DNA of 8,332 nt from Bordetella parapertussis (GTDB lineage: Bacteria; Pseudomonadota; Gammaproteobacteria; Burkholderiales; Burkholderiaceae_C). This document shows, in pieces, positions 1 through 6,649 of this stretch. The notes under the pieces were generated by a model. That model saw only the letters and a list, made by a program, of their open reading frames with translations. It was not told where the DNA came from and searched no databases. The position numbers and the translations under genes are program-made. Location of the stretch: assembly GCA_945899335.1 (NCBI GenBank), contig CAMDIP010000052.1, forward strand, positions 1 through 8,332. The letters run 5' to 3'. The number at the start of each line of letters is the position of its first letter. Within the stretch, counting starts at the first letter, position 1.

Positions 1-608
1 AAATCCACCTTGGGCAGCAACATATCGCTGCTGCCTTTGCCCGACCACAGCGCATCTTTCAGCACGGTCAGAAAAATTTGGCCACTGGCGTCTTCGGCTG
101 GCAGGTTCAAAGCAGAAACGCAAAGGGGCTCTATCAGTTTTTGCATGACCTTTGGCGTCAGGCCTTGGCACAGTTGCGCCACCGTCATCCGCGCATCGCA
201 TACAAACCCTTGGGTATGCCAGCGTGATGCTACGCGCAGCAAGCTCAGTTTGTCTGAAAAAGACCAACCAGTTGCCATGCAGACGCCCACTAAAAGGTTC
301 AGCGGTGCGGGTAAAGAGGCTAGTGCAAGCCCCTGACCATCCCCGCGTTTTAAATGCAAGGGCAAGCGCAACAAAGTGGCTTCGGTAGCGACGCCCACTG
401 TGTGTAAAAGCTGCAAGGTATCTCGGTAAGCACCGATCAAAATATGCTGGCCGTTGTCCAAGGACAGCCCTTCATGAACCACCCGTCTGGCACGACCGCC
501 CAATTGCGGGGCGGCTTCGAGCAGGCGCACCGCAAAGCCTTGTTGGGTTGCGCGCACTGCAGCGGCCAAGCCGGCCCAGCCGCCACCGATGATGGTCACG
601 CGGGTCAA
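1..608 (-). CDS. hpnE: Hydroxysqualene dehydroxylase HpnE, FAD-dependent (5' part of gene; C-terminus cut by window edge)
   Basis: HpnE reductively removes the hydroxyl of hydroxysqualene to give squalene, the last step of the HpnCDE route from farnesyl diphosphate. About 202 codons are visible, roughly the first half of a family usually a little over 400 residues. The N-terminus is a Rossmann FAD-binding fold: residues 6-14 read IIGGGWAGL, the ribose-binding acid is Glu31, and Gly37-Gly38-Arg39 follows as in amine-oxidase/phytoene-desaturase-like flavoproteins. Further on are DNGQHILIGAY and an EPLCVSALNLP segment typical of squalene-associated desaturases. The start is uncertain. TTG at 608-606 overlaps the hpnD stop by four bases and has GGGG five bases upstream. 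GTG at 599-597 is the alternative, but the same GGGG is then about 14 bases away. I chose TTG. The gene is last of the visible hpnCDE operon and is translationally coupled to hpnD. Family certain; start moderately sure. Confidence 0.9.
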   Translation of the reverse strand, partial: MTRVTIIGGGWAGLAAAVRATQQGFAVRLLEAAPQLGGRARRVVHEGLSLDNGQHILIGAYRDTLQLLHTVGVATEATLLRLPLHLKRGDGQGLALASLPAPLNLLVGVCMATGWSFSDKLSLLRVASRWHTQGFVCDARMTVAQLCQGLTPKVMQKLIEPLCVSALNLPAEDASGQIFLTVLKDALWSGKGSSDMLLPKVD

Positions 609-1444
609 AAACGCCCCAAGGCCTGCATTTTCCAAGCCAACCAAAACTTGCGCAAAGGCGTGAGCGCCACACGTTGGCGCAGCACGGGAAAGCCCGCTGC
701 TTGGATTTCCACCAGCAAGGTTCGGTAGATGCTCGCCATCATCAGGCCAGGTTTTTGGCTGCGCCAATCGGCTTGAGGCAATGCGGCCAAGGCTTTCTCG
801 TAAAGGCCTTGGGCACGTTCGTATTGGAACGACATCAAGGCTTGGAAAGCGGGGCTGTCGCGTCGCTCCAAAATATCTTTGGCGCTCACCTCGAACTGCT
901 GCAACTCGTTTACCGGCAGGTAGATACGCCCTCGCAAAGCGTCTTCGCCTACGTCGCGGACGATGTTGGTGAGTTGAAACGCCAAGCCCAATTGGTGGGC
1001 ATAGTGGGTGGTTTCCTCTTGGCTTTGCCCAAAAATACGCGCTGCCACTTCGCCCACCACACCGGCCACCAAATGGCAGTAGCGTTGCAGGCCGGCAAAG
1101 TCTAGATAGCGTGTTTGGTTCAAATCCATTTGGCAACCTGCAATCACATCTTGCAGGTGTTGGGCGGTGATGCCAAAGTCAGCAGTCAGGGGCATCAAGG
1201 CTTTCATCACCGGATGCTGGGCATTACCAGCAAAACTGCTTTGCACCTCCATTTGCCACCAATGCAGTTTTTGGGCTGCCACCGAGGGGTCGAGTACCTC
1301 GTCAACGACATCGTCAACCTCTCTGCAAAACGCATAAAAAGCGGTGATGGCAGCCCGCCTGTGCGGTGGGAGAAATAAAAAAGCGTAATAAAAACTGCTG
1401 CCTGAAGCTGCGGCTTTTTGTTGAACATAGTCTTGCGGCGTCAT
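605..1444 (-). CDS. hpnD: Presqualene diphosphate synthase HpnD
   Basis: This 279-residue protein belongs to the trans-isoprenyl diphosphate synthase (squalene/phytoene synthase) family. HpnD condenses two farnesyl diphosphates to presqualene diphosphate in the cytoplasm or at the membrane face. Both Mg-diphosphate-binding Asp-rich motifs are intact: Asp44-Asp45-Val-Val-Asp48-Glu49, and Asn160 with Arg163-Asp164 and Glu167-Asp168 (NIVRDVGED). The RGRIYLP that follows is a family hallmark, as is YCHLVAGVVGEV at about 122-133. Length is normal for HpnD. HpnD is told from its paralogue HpnC by its NIVRD second motif (HpnC has NFWQD) and by its place between hpnC and hpnE. Plant-type phytoene synthase is the alternative, but the hpnC/hpnE neighbours argue for squalene. 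The ATG start has only a weak Shine-Dalgarno; a 51-base gap separates it from hpnC, and its stop overlaps the hpnE start. Confidence 0.95.
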   Translation of the reverse strand: MTPQDYVQQKAAASGSSFYYAFLFLPPHRRAAITAFYAFCREVDDVVDEVLDPSVAAQKLHWWQMEVQSSFAGNAQHPVMKALMPLTADFGITAQHLQDVIAGCQMDLNQTRYLDFAGLQRYCHLVAGVVGEVAARIFGQSQEETTHYAHQLGLAFQLTNIVRDVGEDALRGRIYLPVNELQQFEVSAKDILERRDSPAFQALMSFQYERAQGLYEKALAALPQADWRSQKPGLMMASIYRTLLVEIQAAGFPVLRQRVALTPLRKFWLAWKMQALGRF

Positions 1445-1468
1445 GGTGGCGATTGTGGCATCCGGCCC

Positions 1469-1484
1469 TGCAAGACAGCTTGCA
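1469..1484 (-). other. Short inverted repeat in the hpnC-hpnD gap
   Basis: TGCAAG and CTTGCA form a perfect 6-bp stem with a 4-base loop inside the 51-base spacer between hpnC and hpnD. On the transcribed (minus) strand it is followed by GGGCCGG, not by a T-run, so it is not an intrinsic terminator. It could be a small intercistronic RNA hairpin affecting stability or hpnD translation, or chance. Nothing else is seen in the spacer. Confidence 0.3.
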
Positions 1485-1495
1485 TGGGGTCTTTT

Positions 1496-2257
1496 TCACA
1501 TCCCAGCGGCTCGCCAAGCCACACTCAGCCAGTCGAGGCCCTTGAGCACAGGGCGGTGCAGGAAGGCGTCCACATCTTCAAGCTTGTCCAGCACCCGTAA
1601 CCCCCCTTGCACCACCAGACGCAGCTCCCAGCCCCCACGCCCTGGCAAGGTGTGTACCAGGGGGCTGCCTTGACGCATCAAGGCGCGGGCAAAAGTGGTT
1701 TCTTCCTGCAGTGTCGCGTTGTCGGGCAGGTAATGCCTGCCGCGTGGAATATCGACGCTCAAGTCTTGCCAAAAGTTGATGAGTTGCAAGGCCGAACAAA
1801 TGGCGTCGCTTTGCGCTAATGAAGCGCTGTCGTTGACGCCATACAAATGCAGCAATAACCTGCCAATGGGGTTGGCCGATCGGCGAGAGTAGTCCAGCAG
1901 TTCCTCACGCGAGGCGTAGCGCCGCTGCGTCTGGGTGTAGTTCACATCTTGGGTAAATGCGTCGAGCAGGTCGAGCAAGGGTTGTAAGGGGATGGCGTGT
2001 TGGCGTATTTGCGCAGCCAATGGCGTGAAAACCTGCGGCCATTGGGTGCTGACATGGCCCGTGGTGGTGCAGGCCAGCAGGTCTGCTTGCATGGCTGACA
2101 AGCCTGCCAAGCGGCTGTGGGCATCGGCGTCTCCCTCGTCAGCGATATCGTCAGCTGTTCTGGCAAAGTGGTAAATAGCCACCACCGCTGGGCGCAAGTG
2201 CGCGGGGCACAGCCAAGAGGCGACAGGGAAGTTTTCGTAATGGTCTACAGCCGACAT
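1496..2257 (-). CDS. hpnC: Hydroxysqualene synthase HpnC
   Basis: This 253-residue squalene/phytoene-synthase-family enzyme converts presqualene diphosphate, the HpnD product, to hydroxysqualene. The N-terminus VDHYENFPVAS is typical of HpnC and supports the ATG at 2257. The first Asp-rich motif is Asp36-Asp37-Ile-Ala-Asp40-Glu41. The second is the HpnC form Asn161-Phe-Trp-Gln-Asp165 with Asp169, followed by PRGRHYLP. YSRRSANPIGRLLLHLYG at about 123-140 is the conserved central segment. It is first in the hpnCDE operon. There is no recognisable Shine-Dalgarno just before the ATG (the leader is AATTAAAAAATC), which suggests weak or leader-dependent initiation. It is transcribed away from the RND efflux operon, with 89 bases between the two start codons, so the two operons share one control region. 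Identification is firm; regulation is inferred. Confidence 0.94.
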   Translation of the reverse strand: MSAVDHYENFPVASWLCPAHLRPAVVAIYHFARTADDIADEGDADAHSRLAGLSAMQADLLACTTTGHVSTQWPQVFTPLAAQIRQHAIPLQPLLDLLDAFTQDVNYTQTQRRYASREELLDYSRRSANPIGRLLLHLYGVNDSASLAQSDAICSALQLINFWQDLSVDIPRGRHYLPDNATLQEETTFARALMRQGSPLVHTLPGRGGWELRLVVQGGLRVLDKLEDVDAFLHRPVLKGLDWLSVAWRAAGM

Positions 2258-2267
2258 GATTTTTTAA

Positions 2268-2303
2268 TTGTCGCTTGACACACCAAGGTTGTAGAATTAG
2301 GTT
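2268..2303 (+). promoter_or_regulatory. Candidate sigma70 promoter(s) of the RND efflux operon
   Basis: Two overlapping solutions exist. One has TTGACA (2275-2280, perfect -35), a 17-base spacer and TAGGTT (2298-2303). The other has TTGTCG (2268-2273), an 18-base spacer and TAGAAT (2292-2297, 5 of 6 to TATAAT). Both place the transcription start at about 2303-2310, inside the palindrome at 2304-2317. A further -10-like TAATAT at 2321-2326 lacks a suitable -35. The first base of the TTG in TTGACA also opens a longer in-frame reading of the adaptor gene, which I do not accept as its start. Confidence 0.55.
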
Positions 2304-2316
2304 ACTAACCGGTCAG
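2288..2316 (-). promoter_or_regulatory. Candidate promoter of the hpnCDE operon
   Basis: On the minus strand, CTGACC (2316-2311, 4 of 6 to TTGACA) and TACAAC (2293-2288, 4 of 6 to TATAAT) are separated by exactly 17 bases. The predicted start near 2281 would leave a leader of about 24 bases before hpnC. The -35 lies within the TetR-type palindrome, and the whole element overlaps the efflux-operon promoter. The match is modest, so this is a candidate only. Confidence 0.35.
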
Positions 2317-2317
2317 T
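2304..2317. promoter_or_regulatory. Palindromic operator of TetR-family style
   Basis: ACTAACC|GGTCAGT is a 14-base palindrome in which six of the seven symmetric positions pair; only A2307 against C2314 breaks symmetry. Palindromes of this size sitting on the promoter of an RND adaptor-permease operon are typical binding sites of TetR/AcrR-family repressors. It coincides with the expected start of the efflux transcript and with the candidate hpnC -35. No regulator gene lies in the window, so the binding protein would have to act from elsewhere. Function is inferred from form and position. Confidence 0.6.
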
Positions 2318-2346
2318 CATTAATATTTTCCAAAGAAAGCCTTGTC

Positions 2347-3432
2347 ATGCCGCATTTATCCCGACTTTTTTTGCTTGCCACCTTGATGGGGCTGGCGGCT
2401 TGCTCCCCACCACCTGCCACCCAAGAACCGGTGCGTTCCGTCAAGGTCATCCAAGTGGGGGAAACCGCCTTGGGAAGCGCCACCGAGTACGCAGGCGAGG
2501 TCAAAGCGCGTATCGAGTCGCGCTTGGGCTTTCGCGTAGGCGGTAAATTGGTCGCAAGGCATGTGGAGTTGGGGCAACGTGTCAAGGCAGGTCAGTTGCT
2601 GGCAGAGATCGATGCCCAAGATTACCGCTTAACCGTGGATGCCGCCCGCGCACAAATCAATGCAGCCATCACCAACCGCGATTTGGCGGCTGCCGATTAC
2701 AAGCGATACAAAGAGCTGCGTGACAAAGAGTTCATCAGCGGCGCCGAGTTAGAGCGACGCGAAACCACCCTCAAAGCTGCGCAAGCCCAAGTCGACCAAG
2801 CGCAGGCGCAGTTGTCTGCACAAACCAACCAAGTGAGCTACAGCAAGTTGGTGGCCGACAAAGCAGGCGTTGTGACTGGCATCGAAGCCGAAGCGGGGCA
2901 GGTGGTGAGTGCGGGCATGCCGGTGCTGCGTTTGGCACAAGACGGCCCACGGGATGTACTGTTTGCGGTCCCTGAAGACAAAGTGGCAAGCCTGCAGCGT
3001 GGCCAAAGCGTGCAAGTAAAGTTTTGGGGCAGTGAAGAACAGCACAAAGCTTCGGTGTACGAAATTGGCGCCAGCGCAGACCCCGTCACCCGCACTTTCA
3101 GCGTTCGTGTGGCTTTGACAGGACCGGTGACTGCGCCATTGGGCAGCACAGTCACGGTCAGCATGGAGCCCAGCCCAACCGCCAGCATTCAAAAAATCAA
3201 ACTCCCCACCAGTGCCCTGAGGCAAGAGGGTGGCAAGACCATGGTGTGGGTGTTGGACATGGCCACCATGACGGTGAAATCCCAAGAAATTCAAGTCACC
3301 ACCGCTGACGGTAATGAAGCGGTGGTCAACAGCGGCTTGCAAGCCGGTCAGCAAGTGGTGGTGGCGGGTGTGCATGTGCTCTCGCCGGGACAAAAAGTCA
3401 CCCTGTTTCAGCCAGTTGGCACCAAACCATGA
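2347..3432 (+). CDS. RND efflux periplasmic adaptor lipoprotein (AcrA/HlyD-like membrane fusion protein)
   Basis: This 361-residue protein bridges the inner-membrane RND permease and an outer-membrane TolC-type channel. The ATG at 2347 gives a lipoprotein signal peptide: basic residues, hydrophobic LFLLATLMG, then lipobox LAAC with Cys19 and Ser20 at +2. A longer reading from TTG 2275 would add 24 residues ahead of the signal and start inside the promoter, so I reject it. Domains in order: first lipoyl half about 58-92 (GFRVGGKL, VKAGQLL), an alpha-helical hairpin about 94-165, second lipoyl half about 168-203 (ADKAGVV, AGQVVSAG), beta-barrel about 205-280, and a membrane-proximal domain to the end. 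The hairpin tip carries Arg120, Leu124 and Ser131 with R-x3-L-x6-S spacing, the RLS pattern used for TolC docking. The ribosome site is a weak purine run (AAAGAAAG). The gene overlaps the permease by ATGA. The exported substrate cannot be read from sequence. Confidence 0.92.
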   Translation: MPHLSRLFLLATLMGLAACSPPPATQEPVRSVKVIQVGETALGSATEYAGEVKARIESRLGFRVGGKLVARHVELGQRVKAGQLLAEIDAQDYRLTVDAARAQINAAITNRDLAAADYKRYKELRDKEFISGAELERRETTLKAAQAQVDQAQAQLSAQTNQVSYSKLVADKAGVVTGIEAEAGQVVSAGMPVLRLAQDGPRDVLFAVPEDKVASLQRGQSVQVKFWGSEEQHKASVYEIGASADPVTRTFSVRVALTGPVTAPLGSTVTVSMEPSPTASIQKIKLPTSALRQEGGKTMVWVLDMATMTVKSQEIQVTTADGNEAVVNSGLQAGQQVVVAGVHVLSPGQKVTLFQPVGTKP

Positions 3433-6400
3433 GCGGCCTGCACGAAGACAAAAAGGGATTTAACCTGTCCCTGTGGGCGCTCATGCACCCAGCCCTTACC
3501 CGCTACTTAATGGTGGTGCTGATGGTCTTGGGTGTGACTGCCTATTTCCAGTTAGGACAAGACGAAGACCCGCCGTTCACCTTTCGTGCCATGGTGATTC
3601 GCACCTATTGGCCAGGCGCTACCGCCCAGCAAGTGGCGGAACAAATCACCGACAAACTAGAGCGCACCCTTCAAGAGGCGCCATTTGCCGACAAGATTCG
3701 CAGCTACTCCAAACCGGGCGAGTCGCAAATCATTTTTCAGATCAAAGACTACTCCAAAGCCGCTGATGTGGCCAACGTCTGGTACACGGTTCGCAAAAAA
3801 GTCAGCGACATGCGCCAGACCTTGCCGCAAGGTGTAGTCGGTCCATTTTTCAATGATGATTTTGGTGATGTGTATGGCGTGATTTATGCCATCGAAGCCC
3901 AAGGTTTTTCCATGGCTGAAATCCGTGACATCGCCGATGATGTCAGGCAGCAATTGCTGCGCGTGACCGATGTCTACAAAGTGGAGTTGTTTGGCACCCA
4001 AGACGAAAAAATCTACATTGAAATTCCGCAAAAGCGCTTGGCCCAACTCGGCTTGGACTTGAATGCGGTGCTGGCGCAACTCGGGCAGCAAAACGCGGTG
4101 GAAAGTGCCGGCACCATGCAAACCCCTTTGGACGTGGTGCAAATCCGTGTTCAAGGTCAGTTCCAAGAGATTGAACAACTTCAAGCCATGCCCATTCGTG
4201 GCGCTTCGGGGCAGCAAATCAAGTTGGGCGATATCGCCCAGATTCAGCGCGGCTATGTGGACCCAGCGTCCGTCAAGGTGCGCTTTCAAGGCAAGCAAGT
4301 CGTGGCTTTGGGTGTATCCATGGGCAAGGGTGGCGACATCATTGCCTTGGGCAAAGCCTTACGTGCGTCAACAGCAAAAATTCAATCCAACTTGCCCCAT
4401 GGCGTGACATTGGTTCAGTTGCAAGACCAACCCAAGGCGGTAGAACGTTCTATCAGTGAATTTGTCAGTGTCTTGATCGAGGCTGTGCTGATTGTGTTGG
4501 CGGTCAGCTTTGTGTCTTTGGGTTGGCACAAGGGCGGTCGCTTTGGTTGGTACATCGATATGCGCCCCGGTTTGGTGGTGGGTATCACCATCCCCTTGGT
4601 GCTGGCCATGACATTTTTGGCCATGTATTACCTCGGCATTGGTTTGCACAAGATATCGCTGGGCTCGCTCATCATCGCTTTGGGCTTGCTGGTGGACGAC
4701 GCCATCATTGCGGTGGAGATGATGGTGCGCAAAATGGAAGAGGGCTTTGACAAAGTTCGCGCCGCCACTTTTGCCTACGAGGTGACGGCCATGCCCATGC
4801 TGACCGGCACCCTCATCACAGCAGCGGGTTTCTTGCCGATTGGTTTGGCCAAATCGGTGACAGGTGAGTACACGTTTGCGATCTTTGCCGTCACCGTAAT
4901 TGCTTTGCTGCTAAGTTGGTGGGTCTCGGTGTTTTTTGTGCCTTATTTGGGAACCCTCATCCTCAAGGTCAAACCGCATGTTGCGGGTGGTGCGCCGCAA
5001 GAAATGTTTGACTCAGCCTTCTACAACACCTTTCGTCGCACAGTGAACTGGTGCGTCAAGCACCGCTGGCTCACCATAGGCGCCACCATTTTGACGTTTG
5101 CGCTGGGCATATTCGGCATGGGTAAAGTTCAGCAGCAGTTCTTTCCCGATTCAAGCCGCCCCGAAATCATGATGGACATTTGGTTTCCAGAGGGCACCAG
5201 TGTCGCCGCCAATGAAGCGTTGAGTCTTCAAGTGGAAAAGCGCTTGTTGGCGACCGTTGGCGTGGAGTCGGTCAGTTTATGGGTGGGCTCTGGTGTGCCG
5301 CGTTTTTACCTGCCCTTGGACCAAGTCTTTCCGCAAAGCAATGTGTCGCAATTCATCATCCAACCCAAAGACTTGAAATTGCGTGAAAGCCTGCGCGTTG
5401 CCCTGCCCGCCATCATGGCCAAAGAATTTCCCGAGGTAAGGGCCCGCGTGAAGTTATTGCCCAATGGCCCGCCTGTGCCATTCCCCGTGCAGTTTCGTGT
5501 GGCCGGCCCCGACCCCCATACCCTGCGTTTACGGGCTGACGAGGTCAAGGCAGTGATGCGAACCAACGCCAATACCCGAGGCGTGAACGACAACTGGAAC
5601 GAGTCCATCAAGGTCATCCGTTTGGCGGTCGATCAAGAAAAGGCCCGCGCATTGGGCGTGACCAGTCAGTCGATCGCGCAGGCCTCACGTGTTTTGCTCA
5701 GCGGCACCACGGTGGGTCAGTTCCGCGAAGGTGATCAATTGATCGACATCGTGTTGCGCCAACCGCAAACTGAGCGACAAGCCATCACTGATCTGGGTAA
5801 CGCCTATGTGCCCACCGCCTCGGGCAAATCGGTGCCGCTGTTGCAAGTCGCCAAACCGCAGTTCACTTGGGAGCCAGGGGTGATGTGGCGGGAGAACCGC
5901 GACTACGCCATCACCGTTCAGTCCGATATCGTGGAAGGCTTGCAAGGAGCCACTGTCACCGCGCAGTTGTTGCCCGAATTGAAAAATTTGGAGAAGCAAT
6001 GGGCTGCTGACGGATTCGCTGATTACCGTATCCATGTGGCAGGGGCGGTCGAGGAAAGCTCCAAAGGCTCGGCCTCCATCGCTGCAGGCCTACCCTTGAT
6101 GTTGTTTGTCACCTTCACCTTGCTGATGCTGCAGTTGCAAAGCTTTAGCCGCGCCTTGCTGGTGTTTCTCACAGGACCAATGGGCATTGCTGGTGTTGCC
6201 TTGGCTTTACTGACGCTTGAACGACCCTTTGGCTTTGTTGCTTTACTCGGGGTGATTGCCCTGATGGGCATGATTCAGCGCAACTCGGTCATTTTGATCG
6301 ACCAAATCGAGCAAGACCGCGCCAATGGTGTGCCTGCATGGGATGCCATTGTCGAGTCTGCTGTCAGGCGTTTACGACCCATTGTGCTCACTGCAGCGGC

Positions 6401-6548
6401 GGCAGTGTTGGCGATGATTCCGCTTTCACGCAGCGTGTTTTGGGGGCCTATGGCCGTGGCCATCATGGGCGGCTTGATCGTGGCGACTATGCTGACTTTG
6501 CTGGCTTTGCCTGCCATGTACGCCGCTTGGTTCAGGGTCAAGCGTTAA
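3429..6548 (+). CDS. RND efflux transporter permease (AcrB/HAE-like family)
   Basis: This 1039-residue inner-membrane protein should trimerise and export compounds in exchange for protons. The fold is the usual duplicated one: TM1 at about 20-40, a large periplasmic region, TM2-TM6 from about 345, TM7 at about 545-565, a second periplasmic region, and TM8-TM12 from about 885 to the end. TM4 carries the proton-relay pair Asp423-Asp424 in GLLVDDAIIAVE, as in drug-exporting (HAE) pumps rather than metal (CzcA/CusA) pumps. In TM10 the position of AcrB Lys940 appears to be Arg951 (QRNSVILID). The TM2-TM3 loop is longer than in AcrB, with a basic-aromatic insert at about 367-380. The N-terminal QDEDPPFTF is typical of one HAE branch common in proteobacteria. 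It starts within the adaptor stop (ATGA), so the two are coupled. There is no outer-membrane factor gene after it; a terminator follows within 55 bases. The substrate is not predictable. Confidence 0.93.
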   Translation: MSGLHEDKKGFNLSLWALMHPALTRYLMVVLMVLGVTAYFQLGQDEDPPFTFRAMVIRTYWPGATAQQVAEQITDKLERTLQEAPFADKIRSYSKPGESQIIFQIKDYSKAADVANVWYTVRKKVSDMRQTLPQGVVGPFFNDDFGDVYGVIYAIEAQGFSMAEIRDIADDVRQQLLRVTDVYKVELFGTQDEKIYIEIPQKRLAQLGLDLNAVLAQLGQQNAVESAGTMQTPLDVVQIRVQGQFQEIEQLQAMPIRGASGQQIKLGDIAQIQRGYVDPASVKVRFQGKQVVALGVSMGKGGDIIALGKALRASTAKIQSNLPHGVTLVQLQDQPKAVERSISEFVSVLIEAVLIVLAVSFVSLGWHKGGRFGWYIDMRPGLVVGITIPLVLAMTFLAMYYLGIGLHKISLGSLIIALGLLVDDAIIAVEMMVRKMEEGFDKVRAATFAYEVTAMPMLTGTLITAAGFLPIGLAKSVTGEYTFAIFAVTVIALLLSWWVSVFFVPYLGTLILKVKPHVAGGAPQEMFDSAFYNTFRRTVNWCVKHRWLTIGATILTFALGIFGMGKVQQQFFPDSSRPEIMMDIWFPEGTSVAANEALSLQVEKRLLATVGVESVSLWVGSGVPRFYLPLDQVFPQSNVSQFIIQPKDLKLRESLRVALPAIMAKEFPEVRARVKLLPNGPPVPFPVQFRVAGPDPHTLRLRADEVKAVMRTNANTRGVNDNWNESIKVIRLAVDQEKARALGVTSQSIAQASRVLLSGTTVGQFREGDQLIDIVLRQPQTERQAITDLGNAYVPTASGKSVPLLQVAKPQFTWEPGVMWRENRDYAITVQSDIVEGLQGATVTAQLLPELKNLEKQWAADGFADYRIHVAGAVEESSKGSASIAAGLPLMLFVTFTLLMLQLQSFSRALLVFLTGPMGIAGVALALLTLERPFGFVALLGVIALMGMIQRNSVILIDQIEQDRANGVPAWDAIVESAVRRLRPIVLTAAAAVLAMIPLSRSVFWGPMAVAIMGGLIVATMLTLLALPAMYAAWFRVKR

Positions 6549-6588
6549 GCGCATCTTTGTCTGAAGCCGGGGCGGGTAGAATTTCGCC

Positions 6589-6616
6589 TTGACCGATTTC
6601 AGATGGGCGGTATGTT
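6589..6616 (+). promoter_or_regulatory. Probable sigma70 promoter of tRNA-Leu (and perhaps tig-clpP)
   Basis: TTGACC (6589-6594, 5 of 6 to TTGACA), a 16-base spacer and TATGTT (6611-6616, 4 of 6 to TATAAT) predict a start near 6623, about 27 bases before the tRNA. The region after the -10 includes CACCGCCC, a GC-rich discriminator like those of stringently controlled stable-RNA promoters. The -10 lies in the loop of the preceding operon's terminator hairpin. Confidence 0.6.
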
Positions 6617-6642
6617 CAGTCACACCGCCCATTGCTTTTTTT
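6603..6642 (+). terminator. Intrinsic terminator of the RND efflux operon
   Basis: ATGGGCGGT (6603-6611) pairs perfectly with ACCGCCCAT (6624-6632) around a 12-base loop. Three bases later comes a run of seven T (6636-6642). It begins 54 bases after the permease stop and shows that the efflux operon ends with the permease. The hairpin shares its loop with the -10 of the tRNA promoter; a transcript starting near 6623 would lack the 5' arm and so would not terminate here. Confidence 0.85.
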
Positions 6643-6649
6643 CAATCCC

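Noticed and set aside
10..388. Plus-strand open frames at the left edge
   Set aside because: They lie antisense to hpnE, whose conserved HpnE protein sequence on the minus strand explains the region.
674..1378. Plus-strand open frames of 87-143 codons across hpnD
   Set aside because: They are antisense to hpnD with its intact catalytic motifs; no recognisable protein family.
2749..3393. A 214-codon open frame on the minus strand opposite the adaptor gene
   Set aside because: It is rich in His, Cys and Arg in a way expected from antisense of a GC-biased gene, has no recognisable domain, and lies fully inside a well-identified CDS.
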